Assembly (NCBI GenBank): GCA_023135165.1 | Contig: JAGLTS010000017.1 | Location: 1-62,165, forward strand | Direction of reading: 5' to 3' | DNA from: Phycisphaerales bacterium | GTDB taxonomy: Bacteria; Planctomycetota; Phycisphaerae; Phycisphaerales; JAGLTS01 | Length of the DNA: 62,165 nucleotides | In this document: in pieces, positions 8,964 to 18,276 of the stretch | Layout: every line of letters begins with the position of its first letter | Numbering within the stretch: position 1 is the stretch's first letter | Notes under the pieces: model-generated | What the model was told of the DNA's origin: nothing | The model's input: only the letters and a program-made list of their open reading frames with translations | Databases searched by the model: none | Translations under genes and position numbers: made by a program

Positions 8964-9719
8964 ATGGAACAACTCGTCTTGACCGAAGCGCACGGCACAA
9001 CCGCGACGGTGACGTTGAATCGACCGGACGCCCACAACGCTATCAACACGCAGCTTATCGCTGAGCTGCGACAGGCAATCTCCGCGCTGCGCAGCGATGA
9101 CCGCGTGCGGGTCTGTACGTTTCGCGGAGCAGGCGACGTCTTCTGCGCCGGCATGGATCTTGATGTCGTGCGAGGCGATGCGGCGACGATGAGCGAGTTG
9201 CTGCTCGCCCTGGCCGACGCACTGGTCGAGTTGCGATCGCTTCCGCTGCTCACGGTTGCCGTCGTACGAAGCGCAGCAATCGGCGGCGGCTGCGGACTGG
9301 CAAGCGTGTGCGACTTTACGATCACGCACGCCGACGCGAGGATCGGGTATCCAACAGCGGATCTCGGCCTCTGCCCTGCTGTCGTCGCAGCGTGGCTGCT
9401 TCGCCGCATCGGCCCCGGCCACGCGCGCAGCATGCTTCTGCGCGGCGGGCCCATCACCGGCCGCGAGGCGCATGCGATCGGCCTGGTCACGGATCTTGTC
9501 GATACCGCGGATCAGCTCGATCAGCGCGCTGCGGACCTCGCCGACCAACTCGCGCACGCCGTGCCGCAATCCACGCGCGCGACCAAGGCATGGCTCAACT
9601 TCCTCGACGGCTCGATGAACACCGAAATCGCCCGCAAGGGCGCTCGCGTCTCCTCGCAGGTGATGAGTGACGACGGCGTGCGCGAGCACCTGCGCAAAGC
9701 AGCTGGATCGGCCCGATAA
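8964..9719 (+). CDS. Enoyl-CoA hydratase/isomerase (crotonase) family protein lacking both hydratase Glu residues
   Basis: A 251-aa crotonase-fold protein starting at ATG 8964 after GGGAG. The oxyanion-hole segments are visible: GAGDVFCAGMDLD (about 53-65) and AAIGGGCGLASVCD (about 96-109). In classical enoyl-CoA hydratase the residues aligned with GGGCELA and PEILLG supply the two catalytic Glu. Here they read GGGCGLA and PTADLG, so both Glu are replaced. The overall pattern, including GLCPAVVAAWLLRRIG, recalls LiuC-like or isomerase-like members. The CoA-binding fold is firm, but the reaction is uncertain. It lies between a hydrolase and a canonical hydratase. Confidence 0.85.
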   Translation: MEQLVLTEAHGTTATVTLNRPDAHNAINTQLIAELRQAISALRSDDRVRVCTFRGAGDVFCAGMDLDVVRGDAATMSELLLALADALVELRSLPLLTVAVVRSAAIGGGCGLASVCDFTITHADARIGYPTADLGLCPAVVAAWLLRRIGPGHARSMLLRGGPITGREAHAIGLVTDLVDTADQLDQRAADLADQLAHAVPQSTRATKAWLNFLDGSMNTEIARKGARVSSQVMSDDGVREHLRKAAGSAR

Positions 9720-9908
9720 CCCGCCGGACCGACCGTTTCAGCCGCACCGATCCGCCTCGCCTTCTGCTATACTCACGGGACCTTTTTTGGGCGTTTCCCG
9801 ATTAAACCGCCCCGAGTGTGATCTTGGCCGGTCTGCACGCCGGCTGGCGACGACGGCGGCTTGACATCGAGTATCCGACTGCTCACCACACGCAAGCGAG
9901 CGCTGCTC

Positions 9909-10787
9909 ATGAACCACGCCACGTTCCCTGTTCACCAGGATGCCGACGGCATTGTCACGCTGACGCTGGAAGATCCCGAGGCATCCGCTCTGGTGCTGTC
10001 CGGCAAGCTGATTCGCACGCTCGACGAGACGCTCACAACGATTGAACAAATGGACGGCGTCACGGGACTTGTTCTCGCCTCCGGCTGCAAGCGTGTGTAC
10101 ATCGCCGGCGCGAATCTGAAAGAGATCGACGCGCTCAGCGACGACGAACTCAACGCGTACCTCGAGTACGGCAGCAAGACGTTCGCCCGCATCGCGGCGC
10201 TGCCATACCCGACGGTGGCTGCGATTGACGGCGCGGTGCTCGGCGGCGGGCTCGAAGTCGCCATGCACTGCGATGGGCTTGTCGCCCTGCGCAAGGAGAG
10301 GCCCTACCCCGTCGGCTTGCCCGAATCAGGACTGGCGATCTGCCCGGGATGGGGTGGAACGCAACTCCTCCCAGCACGAATCAACCCAGCGGATGCGATT
10401 CGCCAGACCGCGATCGGCAAGCCGATGAAGTTCGATGAGGCAGAGCAGGCCGGGCTGTTCAACGCCGTCGTGGATGATGCCGATGCACTCCCCACCGCGG
10501 CGAAGGACTGGCTCAAGGCGTCAGCGAACGATGAGCCTGTCAAGCAGCGCATCGCAAGCAGACGTCCGCGCTCGATCGCCGACACCCAGACCGAGCAGGT
10601 CCGCGAGGCCCTGGACGGCGACTACGGCGACACCGGCTCAACCAAGGCGGTCGTCGATGCGGTGCGCGTCGGACTGGACCGCGGCTTCGTCGAGGGCGTC
10701 GCCTCGGAACGGGCGTCGCTCATCTCGTTGCGGAACCAGCCCGCTGCCCGTGAGAGACTCGAAGCGTTCTTCAACAAGTCAAAATAA
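9909..10787 (+). CDS. Enoyl-CoA hydratase (crotonase family)
   Basis: 292 aa from ATG 9909, where similarity begins (MNHATFPVHQDADGIVTLTL). It hydrates 2-enoyl-CoA in beta-oxidation. Both catalytic Glu are present, in VLGGGLEVAMHCD (about 121-133) and GLPESGLAICPGWGGTQ (about 145-161). It resembles the N-terminal half of the multifunctional FadB/FadJ protein without the dehydrogenase half, which is encoded separately at 1509-2372. The last 80 residues, charged and helical, extend beyond the core fold. The upstream gap (9720-9908) has a TATACT hexamer at 9768-9773 but no convincing -35. Confidence 0.88.
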   Translation: MNHATFPVHQDADGIVTLTLEDPEASALVLSGKLIRTLDETLTTIEQMDGVTGLVLASGCKRVYIAGANLKEIDALSDDELNAYLEYGSKTFARIAALPYPTVAAIDGAVLGGGLEVAMHCDGLVALRKERPYPVGLPESGLAICPGWGGTQLLPARINPADAIRQTAIGKPMKFDEAEQAGLFNAVVDDADALPTAAKDWLKASANDEPVKQRIASRRPRSIADTQTEQVREALDGDYGDTGSTKAVVDAVRVGLDRGFVEGVASERASLISLRNQPAARERLEAFFNKSK

Positions 10788-10877
10788 CCCGTGCGACGAT
10801 CGACCCGCGTCGGCGCATGATCCAACCAAATGACAGACCCGGCCCTCCCGGTTGAACCCAAGCAAGGACCCCAGACC

Positions 10878-12818
10878 ATGAGCGAGACCGAACAGAAATC
10901 ACTTGCCTCGAAGATCACCAAGCTCTCCGAGAAGGACATCAAGCAGATCGCAGAGGCTGAAGAGATGCTCGGCCCGGACCCGGATACACTCGGTATCGCC
11001 AAGAACTACGCATGGGGTCGGCTGCGCGAGGACTTGCTCTTCCCGTACCCCGAGCGCGATGCGGATGAGATCGCCCGATGTGACCAGATGCTCGCTGCGC
11101 TCGACGAGTACCTGACCAACGAGCACCCGACAAATGAGATCGACCAGAACGAGGAGATCCCCGACTGGGTTTTCAAGCGGCTCTTTGAGATCGGCGTGCT
11201 CGGCATGACCATCCCGACCGAGTACGGCGGGGCGGGCCTGGGCATCACCAGCTACAACAAGATCCTCGAACGCATCGGCCGAACGGACGGCTCGACCGCG
11301 GTCGTCGTCTCCGCGCACCAGTCCATCGGCTGCAAGGCGCTCATGCTCTACGGAACGGAAGAGCAGAAAAAGGAGTACCTCCCGCGCCTCGCCAACGACT
11401 GTCTCTCCGCTTTCTGCCTCAGCGAGCCGGATGTCGGATGCGATGCGGGCGGGCAGCAGACGCGCATCGAAGTCTCTGAGGATGGCGAGTACTACATCCT
11501 CAACGGCGAAAAGAAGTGGGCGACGAGCGGCGCGATGTCCGGCCTGTTCACCATCATGGGCAAGCAGAAGATCAAGAGCCCCAAGACCGGCAAGGAGAAG
11601 GACCGCGTCACCGCCCTCATCCTCACACCTGACATGGAAGGGGTGGATATCTTCAGCCGCAACCGCAGCAAGAGCGCCATCCGCGGCACGTGGCAGGCTC
11701 GTGTCCGTTTCACCAACGTCAAGATCCCCCGCAAGAACTTGCTCCACAAAGAGGGCAAGGGGCTGGCGCTCGCGCTCACCTGCCTGAACTATGGCCGATG
11801 CACGCTCGCGGCAGGCATGCTCGGCGCCGCACGCGCGGCAATGGATCAGGCGACCAAGTGGGCTCAGACGCGCCACCAGTTCAAGCGCCCGCTGGCTGAG
11901 TTCGATCTTGTCAAGCAGCGCATCGCGCGCATGCACGCCTACTCCTATGCGATGGACGCGATGCTCTATATGACGACGGGCATGCTCGATCGTCACGATG
12001 ATGACATCATGCTCGAGACCGCGCTGGCCAAGGTCTTCTGCTCGGAGCTGGGCTGGGAGGTCGCCAACGACGCCATGCTCATCATGGGCGGCGAGGGCTT
12101 CATGGTCGAGAACGGGCTGGAGCGCATCCACCGCGACGCTCGAATCTATACGATCGTCGAAGGCGCCAACGACGTCATGCACCCCTTCGTTTTCGGCTAC
12201 GGAACGAAGGACATGACGCTCCAGATGACCGAAGTCAAGGAGCACCCCTTCAAGCACATCGGCTTCGGCATGCAACTCGGTGCGGAGCTCTTCATGGGCA
12301 TCAGACGCTCCGCGCCGCCCGCTGCGAAGCTGCATCCCAAGCTCGCCGCGCAGGCCCATCAGCTCAGCAAGATGATCCGCGACTACAGTTTCTGGGCGCG
12401 GATGATGATGAAAGAGCATGATGAGTACCTGTTCGAGAAGCAGAGCATTCAGGCACGCCTGTCGTGGAACGTCGTGTGGATTCACGCCGTGGCTTGTACG
12501 CTCTCCAAGCTCGACGTGGCGTTGCGCAAGGGCGATGGAGGCGACGAGCTTGACTACGAGATGAAGGTCGCCACGCACTTCTGCAACATCGCGCACTACG
12601 AGTTCGAGCGGAACGTCCGAGCGCTGCGGGAGAACCCCGACGACACGCAGGGCGCTGCTGCCGCTGTTGCGCTGAAGCTCTCCGATTCCATGCCCAACAG
12701 CCTGTTCGCGATTCCCGAGTCGTCGCCCATAGCCAAGGGAACCGGCCGGGAGCTCAAGCAGGATGGAATCAAGCAGTTCGGGGCCGGCAGCACACTCAAC
12801 GTCGAGGCGACCGGCTGA
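10878..12818 (+). CDS. Acyl-CoA dehydrogenase, long form
   Basis: A 646-aa flavoprotein that oxidises acyl-CoA to 2-enoyl-CoA. It is longer than the usual 380-400 aa, like VLCAD/ACAD9-type enzymes with an extra C-terminal domain (about 470-640). Core signatures are FCLSEPDVGCDAG, the FAD/substrate loop near LNGEKKWATSGA, the RHQFKRPLAEFDLVKQ segment, and the catalytic Glu428 in VEGANDVM. The ATG at 10878 is preferred over one 48 bases upstream because AAGGA lies 10 bases before it. With the crotonases, dehydrogenase and thiolase nearby it completes a beta-oxidation cycle. Electron acceptor (ETF) genes are not in the window. Confidence 0.92.
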   Translation: MSETEQKSLASKITKLSEKDIKQIAEAEEMLGPDPDTLGIAKNYAWGRLREDLLFPYPERDADEIARCDQMLAALDEYLTNEHPTNEIDQNEEIPDWVFKRLFEIGVLGMTIPTEYGGAGLGITSYNKILERIGRTDGSTAVVVSAHQSIGCKALMLYGTEEQKKEYLPRLANDCLSAFCLSEPDVGCDAGGQQTRIEVSEDGEYYILNGEKKWATSGAMSGLFTIMGKQKIKSPKTGKEKDRVTALILTPDMEGVDIFSRNRSKSAIRGTWQARVRFTNVKIPRKNLLHKEGKGLALALTCLNYGRCTLAAGMLGAARAAMDQATKWAQTRHQFKRPLAEFDLVKQRIARMHAYSYAMDAMLYMTTGMLDRHDDDIMLETALAKVFCSELGWEVANDAMLIMGGEGFMVENGLERIHRDARIYTIVEGANDVMHPFVFGYGTKDMTLQMTEVKEHPFKHIGFGMQLGAELFMGIRRSAPPAAKLHPKLAAQAHQLSKMIRDYSFWARMMMKEHDEYLFEKQSIQARLSWNVVWIHAVACTLSKLDVALRKGDGGDELDYEMKVATHFCNIAHYEFERNVRALRENPDDTQGAAAAVALKLSDSMPNSLFAIPESSPIAKGTGRELKQDGIKQFGAGSTLNVEATG

Positions 12819-13025
12819 TTGGAGACATCCGTGAGAGCGCTCGCCGCCGGCCTGCACAAGGCGCTGCGAACCGGCTGACAGCAGCGCCGGATCGCCTCTC
12901 TCGGCTTCGCGTTCTCGCTACAATGGGGGCTGTGTCGTCCCTTTCGGGCAGTCGCCGGCACTCCGCGGCCGCCCCTCAGCTTAGCGCCCCACCGGGGCAC
13001 ATCTATCACCGCGAAGAGGTGTTCG

Positions 13026-15221
13026 ATGATCGAGATTCGTATCCACGGCCGAGGCGGGCAGGGCGGCGTCACCCTCGCCAAGCTCATCGGGACAACGCGA
13101 TTCCTGCTCGGCGATTCCGTCCAGGCTTTCGGCATCTACGCGGCCGAGCGCTCCGGCGCGCCGCTTCAGGCCTTCTGCCGGTACGACTCCAAGCCGATCG
13201 CCAACCGCAACCTCGTCTACGAACCGGACCATGTGATCGTTCTCGATCCGACGCTGATCTCGCCTGTCATCATGTCCGGCCTGAAGCTCGGCGGTTGGAT
13301 CCTGATCAACACGCCCAAGCCGCTTGAAGAGTTCGTCGCCCAATTCCCCGGATACCGAATCGCGACCATTGACGCCACCGTCATCGCACGCCGAAACAAG
13401 CTCGGCACGCGCACGGTTCCGATCGTGAACACCGCGCTGGCTGGGGCCGTCGCCCGCATGTTCGGCATGGACCTCAAGCAGGTACACGATGCGCTTGAGC
13501 ACATGGGGTTCGTCGGAGGCAACCTGACCGCTTCGCAAGAGGCATACGACGAGGTCCACCTGCACGACACACCCACAGGTAAGGGGCGTGTTGAGAAGCC
13601 CGTCATCCCGACCAACCGCGTCAAGGGCGTCGTCGATGGCAACATCGGCGCGATGCCTCCCATCAAGACGGGACAGTGGGCGACCGAGCAGCCAAAGCGG
13701 CGCGAGTACATCCCGCCATGCAACCACGCATGTCCGGCAGGCAACGACGTGCAGGGCTTCCTGGAGGCCCTCGCCAACGACGATGCGGATCTGGCGCTTG
13801 AGATTCTCCACAAGACGACGCCGCTGCCCGGCGTGTGTGGTCGGGTCTGCCCCGCCCCATGCCAGGATGCGTGCAATCGCATCTCGTTCGATGAGGCCGT
13901 CAATATCCGCCAGCTCGAACGCTACGCCGCCAACCATGGCAACCACACACCCACACGCAGCGGCGAACGCGACGAGAGCATCGCCGTCATTGGCTCAGGG
14001 CCGGCCGGCCTGACCGCGGCGTATCACCTCGCCCGATTCGGATATCACGTCACCATCTACGAAGGCGGCCCGGAACTCGGCGGATTGCTGCGGACCGGCA
14101 TCCCCAGCTACCGCCTGCCGCGCGATGTGCTCGATCGTGAGATCAGCCAGATCCTCGCTTTGGGCGTCAAGGCGAAGCTCAACACACGGATCGACCGCGA
14201 GCAGCTCCTCGCCATCGGTCGTGAGCACGATGCCGTCCTCGTGGCGACCGGCCTTCAGGAACTGCGAGGCCTTCAGCTCGGCAGCGACGGCGGCGCGATC
14301 ATGCAGGGAATCGACTTCCTCGACCGCGCCATCGCAGGCGAAGCGAGAGTGGACAAGGAAGAGGTCATCGTCGTCGGCGGCGGAAACACCGCATTCGATG
14401 CAGCACGGATCTCACTTCGCCTCGGAGCGAAGAGCGTTCGTGTCATCTATCGACGGACACGCGAGGAAATGCCCGCCATCGACGAAGAGATCGACGAGGG
14501 CATCGACGAAGGGCTGCTCATCGACTACCTGACCGCGCCGATCAAGATCGCGCCCAACGGTGATCGCCAGACACTGACCTGCCGACGCATGGAACTCGGC
14601 GAACCGGATGAGTCAGGCAGGCGACGTCCCGTCGAAATCGAAGGCAGCGACTACGAACTGCAATGCGATCGCGTCATCCTTGCGCTCGGCCAATCCCCGG
14701 ACGTATCCATCTTCCCGGAAGGAACCGAGGTGCGAGAAGGACGAGCGCTGCTCGGCGTGCTCGAAACACCCGTCTTCGCCATCGGCGACTTCTCGACGAA
14801 CGACGGCACGGTCACCGCCGCCATCGGAAACGGACTCAGCGTTGCGACGCACATCCACCACACGTTCAGCACCGAGCCTGTTGAACAAGCATCCTACTCG
14901 GATGAGGATGTCATCGGCCCTGAACTGATGAGGATGCACCTGTTTGAGCATCAAGCTCGCAGCACCGGCGCCGAGCTTGATCCGAAGGAGCGCATCAACA
15001 CATTCGATGAAATCCACGATGGGCTGCCCGATCTCTCCGAGGCGAAACGCTGCCTCAGTTGCGGCGTCTGCAACCTATGCGATCGCTGCATCACATACTG
15101 CCCCGACGGCGTCATCAGCCGAGTCGGAAGTGAGTTCATCTTCGATTACGCCTACTGCAAGGGCTGCGGCGTGTGCACCGCTGAGTGCCCCCGCAACGTC
15201 ATCTACATGAGCCAGCTCTAA
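13026..15221 (+). CDS. 2-oxoacid oxidoreductase gamma subunit fused to GltD-like NAD(P)/FAD module and 2[4Fe-4S] ferredoxin domain
   Basis: A 731-aa fusion. Residues about 1-185 are a gamma subunit of pyruvate/2-oxoacid:ferredoxin oxidoreductase (RIHGRGGQGGVTLAKLI, FGIYAAERSGAP). About 225-295 is the N-terminal Fe-S domain of GltD/DPD-like proteins (CNHACPAGNDVQ, CGRVCPAPCQDAC). About 318-615 is the flavin/pyridine-nucleotide reductase with FAD motif VIGSGPAGL (about 320) and NAD(P) motif VVGGGNTAFDAA (about 447). Residues about 676-725 carry two 4Fe-4S sets (CLSCGVCNLCDRC, CKGCGVCTAEC), a delta-type ferredoxin. The fusion links the TPP enzyme directly to a nucleotide-binding flavoprotein, so NAD(P) may be the terminal partner (inference). 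It is followed by alpha and beta subunits. A similar NADP-linked enzyme is recalled from anaerobic aromatic degraders. Confidence 0.9.
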   Translation: MIEIRIHGRGGQGGVTLAKLIGTTRFLLGDSVQAFGIYAAERSGAPLQAFCRYDSKPIANRNLVYEPDHVIVLDPTLISPVIMSGLKLGGWILINTPKPLEEFVAQFPGYRIATIDATVIARRNKLGTRTVPIVNTALAGAVARMFGMDLKQVHDALEHMGFVGGNLTASQEAYDEVHLHDTPTGKGRVEKPVIPTNRVKGVVDGNIGAMPPIKTGQWATEQPKRREYIPPCNHACPAGNDVQGFLEALANDDADLALEILHKTTPLPGVCGRVCPAPCQDACNRISFDEAVNIRQLERYAANHGNHTPTRSGERDESIAVIGSGPAGLTAAYHLARFGYHVTIYEGGPELGGLLRTGIPSYRLPRDVLDREISQILALGVKAKLNTRIDREQLLAIGREHDAVLVATGLQELRGLQLGSDGGAIMQGIDFLDRAIAGEARVDKEEVIVVGGGNTAFDAARISLRLGAKSVRVIYRRTREEMPAIDEEIDEGIDEGLLIDYLTAPIKIAPNGDRQTLTCRRMELGEPDESGRRRPVEIEGSDYELQCDRVILALGQSPDVSIFPEGTEVREGRALLGVLETPVFAIGDFSTNDGTVTAAIGNGLSVATHIHHTFSTEPVEQASYSDEDVIGPELMRMHLFEHQARSTGAELDPKERINTFDEIHDGLPDLSEAKRCLSCGVCNLCDRCITYCPDGVISRVGSEFIFDYAYCKGCGVCTAECPRNVIYMSQL

Positions 15222-15252
15222 ATTCCAGCGCGAGAGCCACAAGGAGCGCGCC

Positions 15253-16425
15253 ATGGGTCGTCAGATCGTCACTGGGAACCACGCAGCAGGATACGCACTC
15301 AGCGTCGCGGGTGAAGCAAACCGCAACGCGCGCGGCGTCGTCTGCGGCATCTACCCCATCACGCCGCAGACCGAGATCGTCGAGTACGTCGCCAAGTTCC
15401 CGTTCACCAAGGGAAGCGTCGTTCCGGTCGAGAGCGAACACAGCGCGATGGGCGTCTGTCTCGGCGCCTCACTCGCCGGAGCGCGCACGTTCACAGCCAG
15501 CGCCTCGAACGGCTTAGCCTTCATGGCTGAGAACATCCTCACCGCAGGCTACTACCGACTCCCCGTCGTGATGCCGGCTGTCAATCGTACGCTCGGACCG
15601 CCCTGGAACATCTGGGCCGACCAGACCGACACGCTCATGTTCCGTGACGGCCCATGGATACAGTTCTACTGCGAAGACAACCAGGAGGTCGTGGACACCG
15701 TCCTGCTCGCCTTCCGGCTCGCTGAGGATCAGCGCATTCTTCTGCCCACGCTCATCTGCATGGATGCGTTCATCGTCTCACACACGCAGCAGGAAACCGA
15801 ACTGCCCGAGCAAGAGCTTGTCGATCGCTACCTTCCCGATTGCGTCATCCCGCATCAACTGGACCACGAGCACCCCACAACAATCGGTGGGCTTGCCTGG
15901 CCTCGCGAAACGATGACCCAGAGGCTCGAAACCCAGGAGGCGATGGAGCGCGTACCGGAGGTTCTCGAGGAATGCCGTGCCGCCTTCCACGATGTGTTCG
16001 GTCGAGAGGTGGACGGCCCGCTCACGCCCATCCAGGCGGAAGATGCCGACACACTGCTCATCACCTCCGGAACCATCACCACAACCGCCCGAAGAGTGAT
16101 CGCAGCGCGTCGCGCCAAGGGCGAGAAGATCGGCATTATCAAGCACAAGATGATGCGGCCGTTCCCGGATGACGAACTGCTCGCGCTCTGCAAGAACGCC
16201 AAGAAGATCGGCGTGCTCGACCGTAACCATTCGAGCGGCGTAGGCGGCATCTTCTGGATCGAAATGAGGGCCGCCTTCCAGGGCCGAAGCAACGCCCTGA
16301 TTCAGAACTACCTTACCGGCATGTGCGGCGGCGACGTCACCGATGACATGATTAACGAAGTCATCGACGACCTGAACGCGCGTGACAAGGCTGGGCGCCC
16401 CATCTGGAAAGGAATCGACGTATGA
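15253..16425 (+). CDS. 2-oxoacid:acceptor oxidoreductase alpha subunit (PorA type)
   Basis: A 390-aa alpha chain with GIYPITPQTEIVEYVA near residues 32-47, ESEHSAMGVCLGASLAGA (about 60-77) and the acceptor-domain IWADQTDTLMFRDG stretch (about 119-132). Length fits stand-alone PorA rather than gamma-alpha fusions. It starts 31 bases after the gamma-fusion gene (AAGGAG upstream of ATG 15253) and overlaps the beta gene by four bases (ATGA at 16422-16425). Together the three genes form a CoA-dependent 2-oxoacid decarboxylating oxidoreductase. Pyruvate is likely from subunit sizes, but 2-oxoglutarate or branched 2-oxoacids are not excluded. Confidence 0.92.
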   Translation: MGRQIVTGNHAAGYALSVAGEANRNARGVVCGIYPITPQTEIVEYVAKFPFTKGSVVPVESEHSAMGVCLGASLAGARTFTASASNGLAFMAENILTAGYYRLPVVMPAVNRTLGPPWNIWADQTDTLMFRDGPWIQFYCEDNQEVVDTVLLAFRLAEDQRILLPTLICMDAFIVSHTQQETELPEQELVDRYLPDCVIPHQLDHEHPTTIGGLAWPRETMTQRLETQEAMERVPEVLEECRAAFHDVFGREVDGPLTPIQAEDADTLLITSGTITTTARRVIAARRAKGEKIGIIKHKMMRPFPDDELLALCKNAKKIGVLDRNHSSGVGGIFWIEMRAAFQGRSNALIQNYLTGMCGGDVTDDMINEVIDDLNARDKAGRPIWKGIDV

Positions 16426-17339
16426 GTTCCACGACCAAGGAACCCGACACGAGCGTCTACGCATGCGGCGACGAGTACCTCCTCCGGCCGGGCAACACCA
16501 ACTGCGGCGGCTGCGGCATGAGCGTCGCTTTCACGATGTTCGGGCGCGTTCTGCGCGAGATGGAGGAGAAGATCACGCTCGTCATCCCCGCGTGCTGCGG
16601 CATCGTCGCCGCCGGAGCGTACCCCACAACAAGCTTCGGCGTGCCCACCATGTCCTCGACGTTCGGCGGAGTCTCCGCCTTCGCCAGCGGCGCCGCCGCC
16701 GTTCGTGATATCAACGGTGACGACGGTCAGATCGTCTGCTGGGCCGGCGACGGCGGGACTTTTGACATCGGTATCGCCTCCATCTCCGGTGCAGCCGAGC
16801 GAAACGACAATACCCTCTACGTCTGTTACGACAACGGAATCTACGGCAACACCGGCGGGCAGCGATCCAGCGCGACGCCCATCGGCGCCAAGACCACAAC
16901 CACGCCGCGAGGCAAGGTCGAAGCACCGAAGGACATCATGGCCATCATGGCCGCTCATTGCATCCCCTATACCGCAACGCTCTCGATCGCGCATCCCGAG
17001 GACTTCGCACGCAAGGTCAAGACCGCGGTGGAGATGGATGGCTTCCGTTTCCTCCTGATTCATGCACCCTGCCCCACCGGCTGGAAGTCCGAACCAAGCG
17101 AGACGATCAACCTCGTGCGCATCGCCGTTCGTAGCGGCCTGTTCGTACCGTATGAGGTCTTCGGCGGCGAGCGTTATCGAATCAACGTTGAGCCTGATTG
17201 GATGGATGTGGCTGAGTACTATGATCGCCAACGCCGCTTCCCCAAGGGCAGCATCGACCTCAACGCCATCCGCGCCACCGTTCGTCACCGCTACGAGCGC
17301 ATCAAGCAGCTCGCCCAAATGTGGCCCGTGGATATGTAG
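16422..17339 (+). CDS. 2-oxoacid:acceptor oxidoreductase beta subunit (PorB type)
   Basis: A 305-aa thiamine-diphosphate-binding beta chain. RPGNTNCGGCGMS near residues 22-34 gives the first Fe-S Cys pair. WAGDGGTFDIGI (about 107-118) and YDNGIYGNTGGQRS (about 136-149) form the TPP/Mg2+ motif (GDG...NN-like), and IPACCGIVAAG supplies further Cys. The start overlaps the alpha stop (ATGA), so translation is coupled. A GC-rich stem-loop (17377-17398) lies between this gene and the next. Confidence 0.93.
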   Translation: MSSTTKEPDTSVYACGDEYLLRPGNTNCGGCGMSVAFTMFGRVLREMEEKITLVIPACCGIVAAGAYPTTSFGVPTMSSTFGGVSAFASGAAAVRDINGDDGQIVCWAGDGGTFDIGIASISGAAERNDNTLYVCYDNGIYGNTGGQRSSATPIGAKTTTTPRGKVEAPKDIMAIMAAHCIPYTATLSIAHPEDFARKVKTAVEMDGFRFLLIHAPCPTGWKSEPSETINLVRIAVRSGLFVPYEVFGGERYRINVEPDWMDVAEYYDRQRRFPKGSIDLNAIRATVRHRYERIKQLAQMWPVDM

Positions 17340-17376
17340 GTCGTGCCATCACGAACCGCGCTGCTCTGAGGCGAGC

Positions 17377-17402
17377 GCCCGCGCACACAGAAGCGGGCTT
17401 CT
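17377..17402 (+). terminator. Weak stem-loop after the 2-oxoacid oxidoreductase operon
   Basis: A 6-bp stem GCCCGC/GCGGGC (17377-17382 with 17393-17398), a 10-base loop and a following TTCT. The T-run is weak, so this may only partly separate the oxidoreductase operon from the hydrolase starting at 17406. Confidence 0.4.
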
Positions 17403-17405
17403 CAC

Positions 17406-18245
17406 ATGACCACATACTCCTGGCAACTCCTTCGCGCAGGCTCGCTTCGCCTCGACGGCGGCGCGATGTTCGGCATCATCCCAAAACCGCTCTGGTCCAA
17501 GCTCATCGAGCCTGACGAGCAGAACCGCATCACGCTCCAAACCAACTGCTTGCTCCTGCGCGCTGATGATGGTTCACGCACCGTCCTCATCGAAACCGGC
17601 TACGGCGACAAGTTCCCGGAGAAAGACCGCCGAATCTTCGGCATGGAAGACCGCAGTATCAGCGATGCCCTTGCCGAGGTCAGCGTCGATCCCGCCTCGA
17701 TCGATGCGGTCATCATCACACACCTGCACTTCGATCATGCAGGTGGCGTGACACAACTCGCGGGCGCGAGCCGGCCAACACCGACATTCCCCAACGCGCG
17801 GATCATCGTTCAGCACACCGAATGGGATGACGCTCGTGCGAACAAGTCCACGATGGGCAGAACGTACCTGAGCGAGAACCTCGACCCCATCACTGACAAG
17901 GTTCGCCTCATCGACGGCAGCGCCGAAGTCCTGCCCGGCATCCACGTCGAACCCATGCCCGGGCACACATGGGGCCACCAAATGATTCGTTTCTGCGATG
18001 AGCAGGGCACGATCGCATTCGCAGGCGACGTGATGCCCACCGCCGCCCACGTCGGCCTCGCATACAACATGGCCTACGACGTATTGCCCCACACGAACAT
18101 GCAGACCAAGCGCGACTACCTCGCGCGCGCCTGTGATGAAGGCTGGCGAATCATCCCTCCCCACGAACCGGGCGACGCCATGCTCACCGTCCACCGTCAC
18201 CTCAAGCGCGAAGGCACCTTTGTGTTACGCCCCACATCGCGCTGA
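17406..18245 (+). CDS. Metallo-beta-lactamase-fold hydrolase
   Basis: A 279-aa binuclear metal hydrolase. The metal motif THLHFDHAGG (HxHxDH) lies near residues 104-113. Later ligands are the His in PMPGHTWGHQ (about 183-192), the Asp in AFAGDVMP (about 204-211) and the late His in IIPPHEPGD (about 254-262). Overall build resembles the broad lactonase/glyoxalase-II-like group. It has no signal peptide, so it should be cytosolic. Substrate cannot be assigned. It converges with the oxoprolinase gene (31-base gap) with no obvious shared terminator. Confidence 0.88.
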   Translation: MTTYSWQLLRAGSLRLDGGAMFGIIPKPLWSKLIEPDEQNRITLQTNCLLLRADDGSRTVLIETGYGDKFPEKDRRIFGMEDRSISDALAEVSVDPASIDAVIITHLHFDHAGGVTQLAGASRPTPTFPNARIIVQHTEWDDARANKSTMGRTYLSENLDPITDKVRLIDGSAEVLPGIHVEPMPGHTWGHQMIRFCDEQGTIAFAGDVMPTAAHVGLAYNMAYDVLPHTNMQTKRDYLARACDEGWRIIPPHEPGDAMLTVHRHLKREGTFVLRPTSR

Positions 18246-18276
18246 GCAGCCCGCATCCATATCCGCCCCGCGATAT

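Noticed and set aside
9745..9790. A sigma70 promoter before the hydratase gene based on TATACT
   Set aside because: No acceptable -35 sits 16-18 bases upstream, so only an isolated hexamer is present.
10899..12857. A 652-codon open frame on the minus strand opposite the acyl-CoA dehydrogenase
   Set aside because: Its translation is low-complexity Arg/Ala/Leu/Glu-rich and matches no family, and the opposite strand has full dehydrogenase signatures. High GC makes long antisense frames by chance.
12831..12878. A 15-codon frame with GTG start and GGAG upstream, after the acyl-CoA dehydrogenase
   Set aside because: Too short and without any conservation evidence; likely chance in GC-rich sequence.
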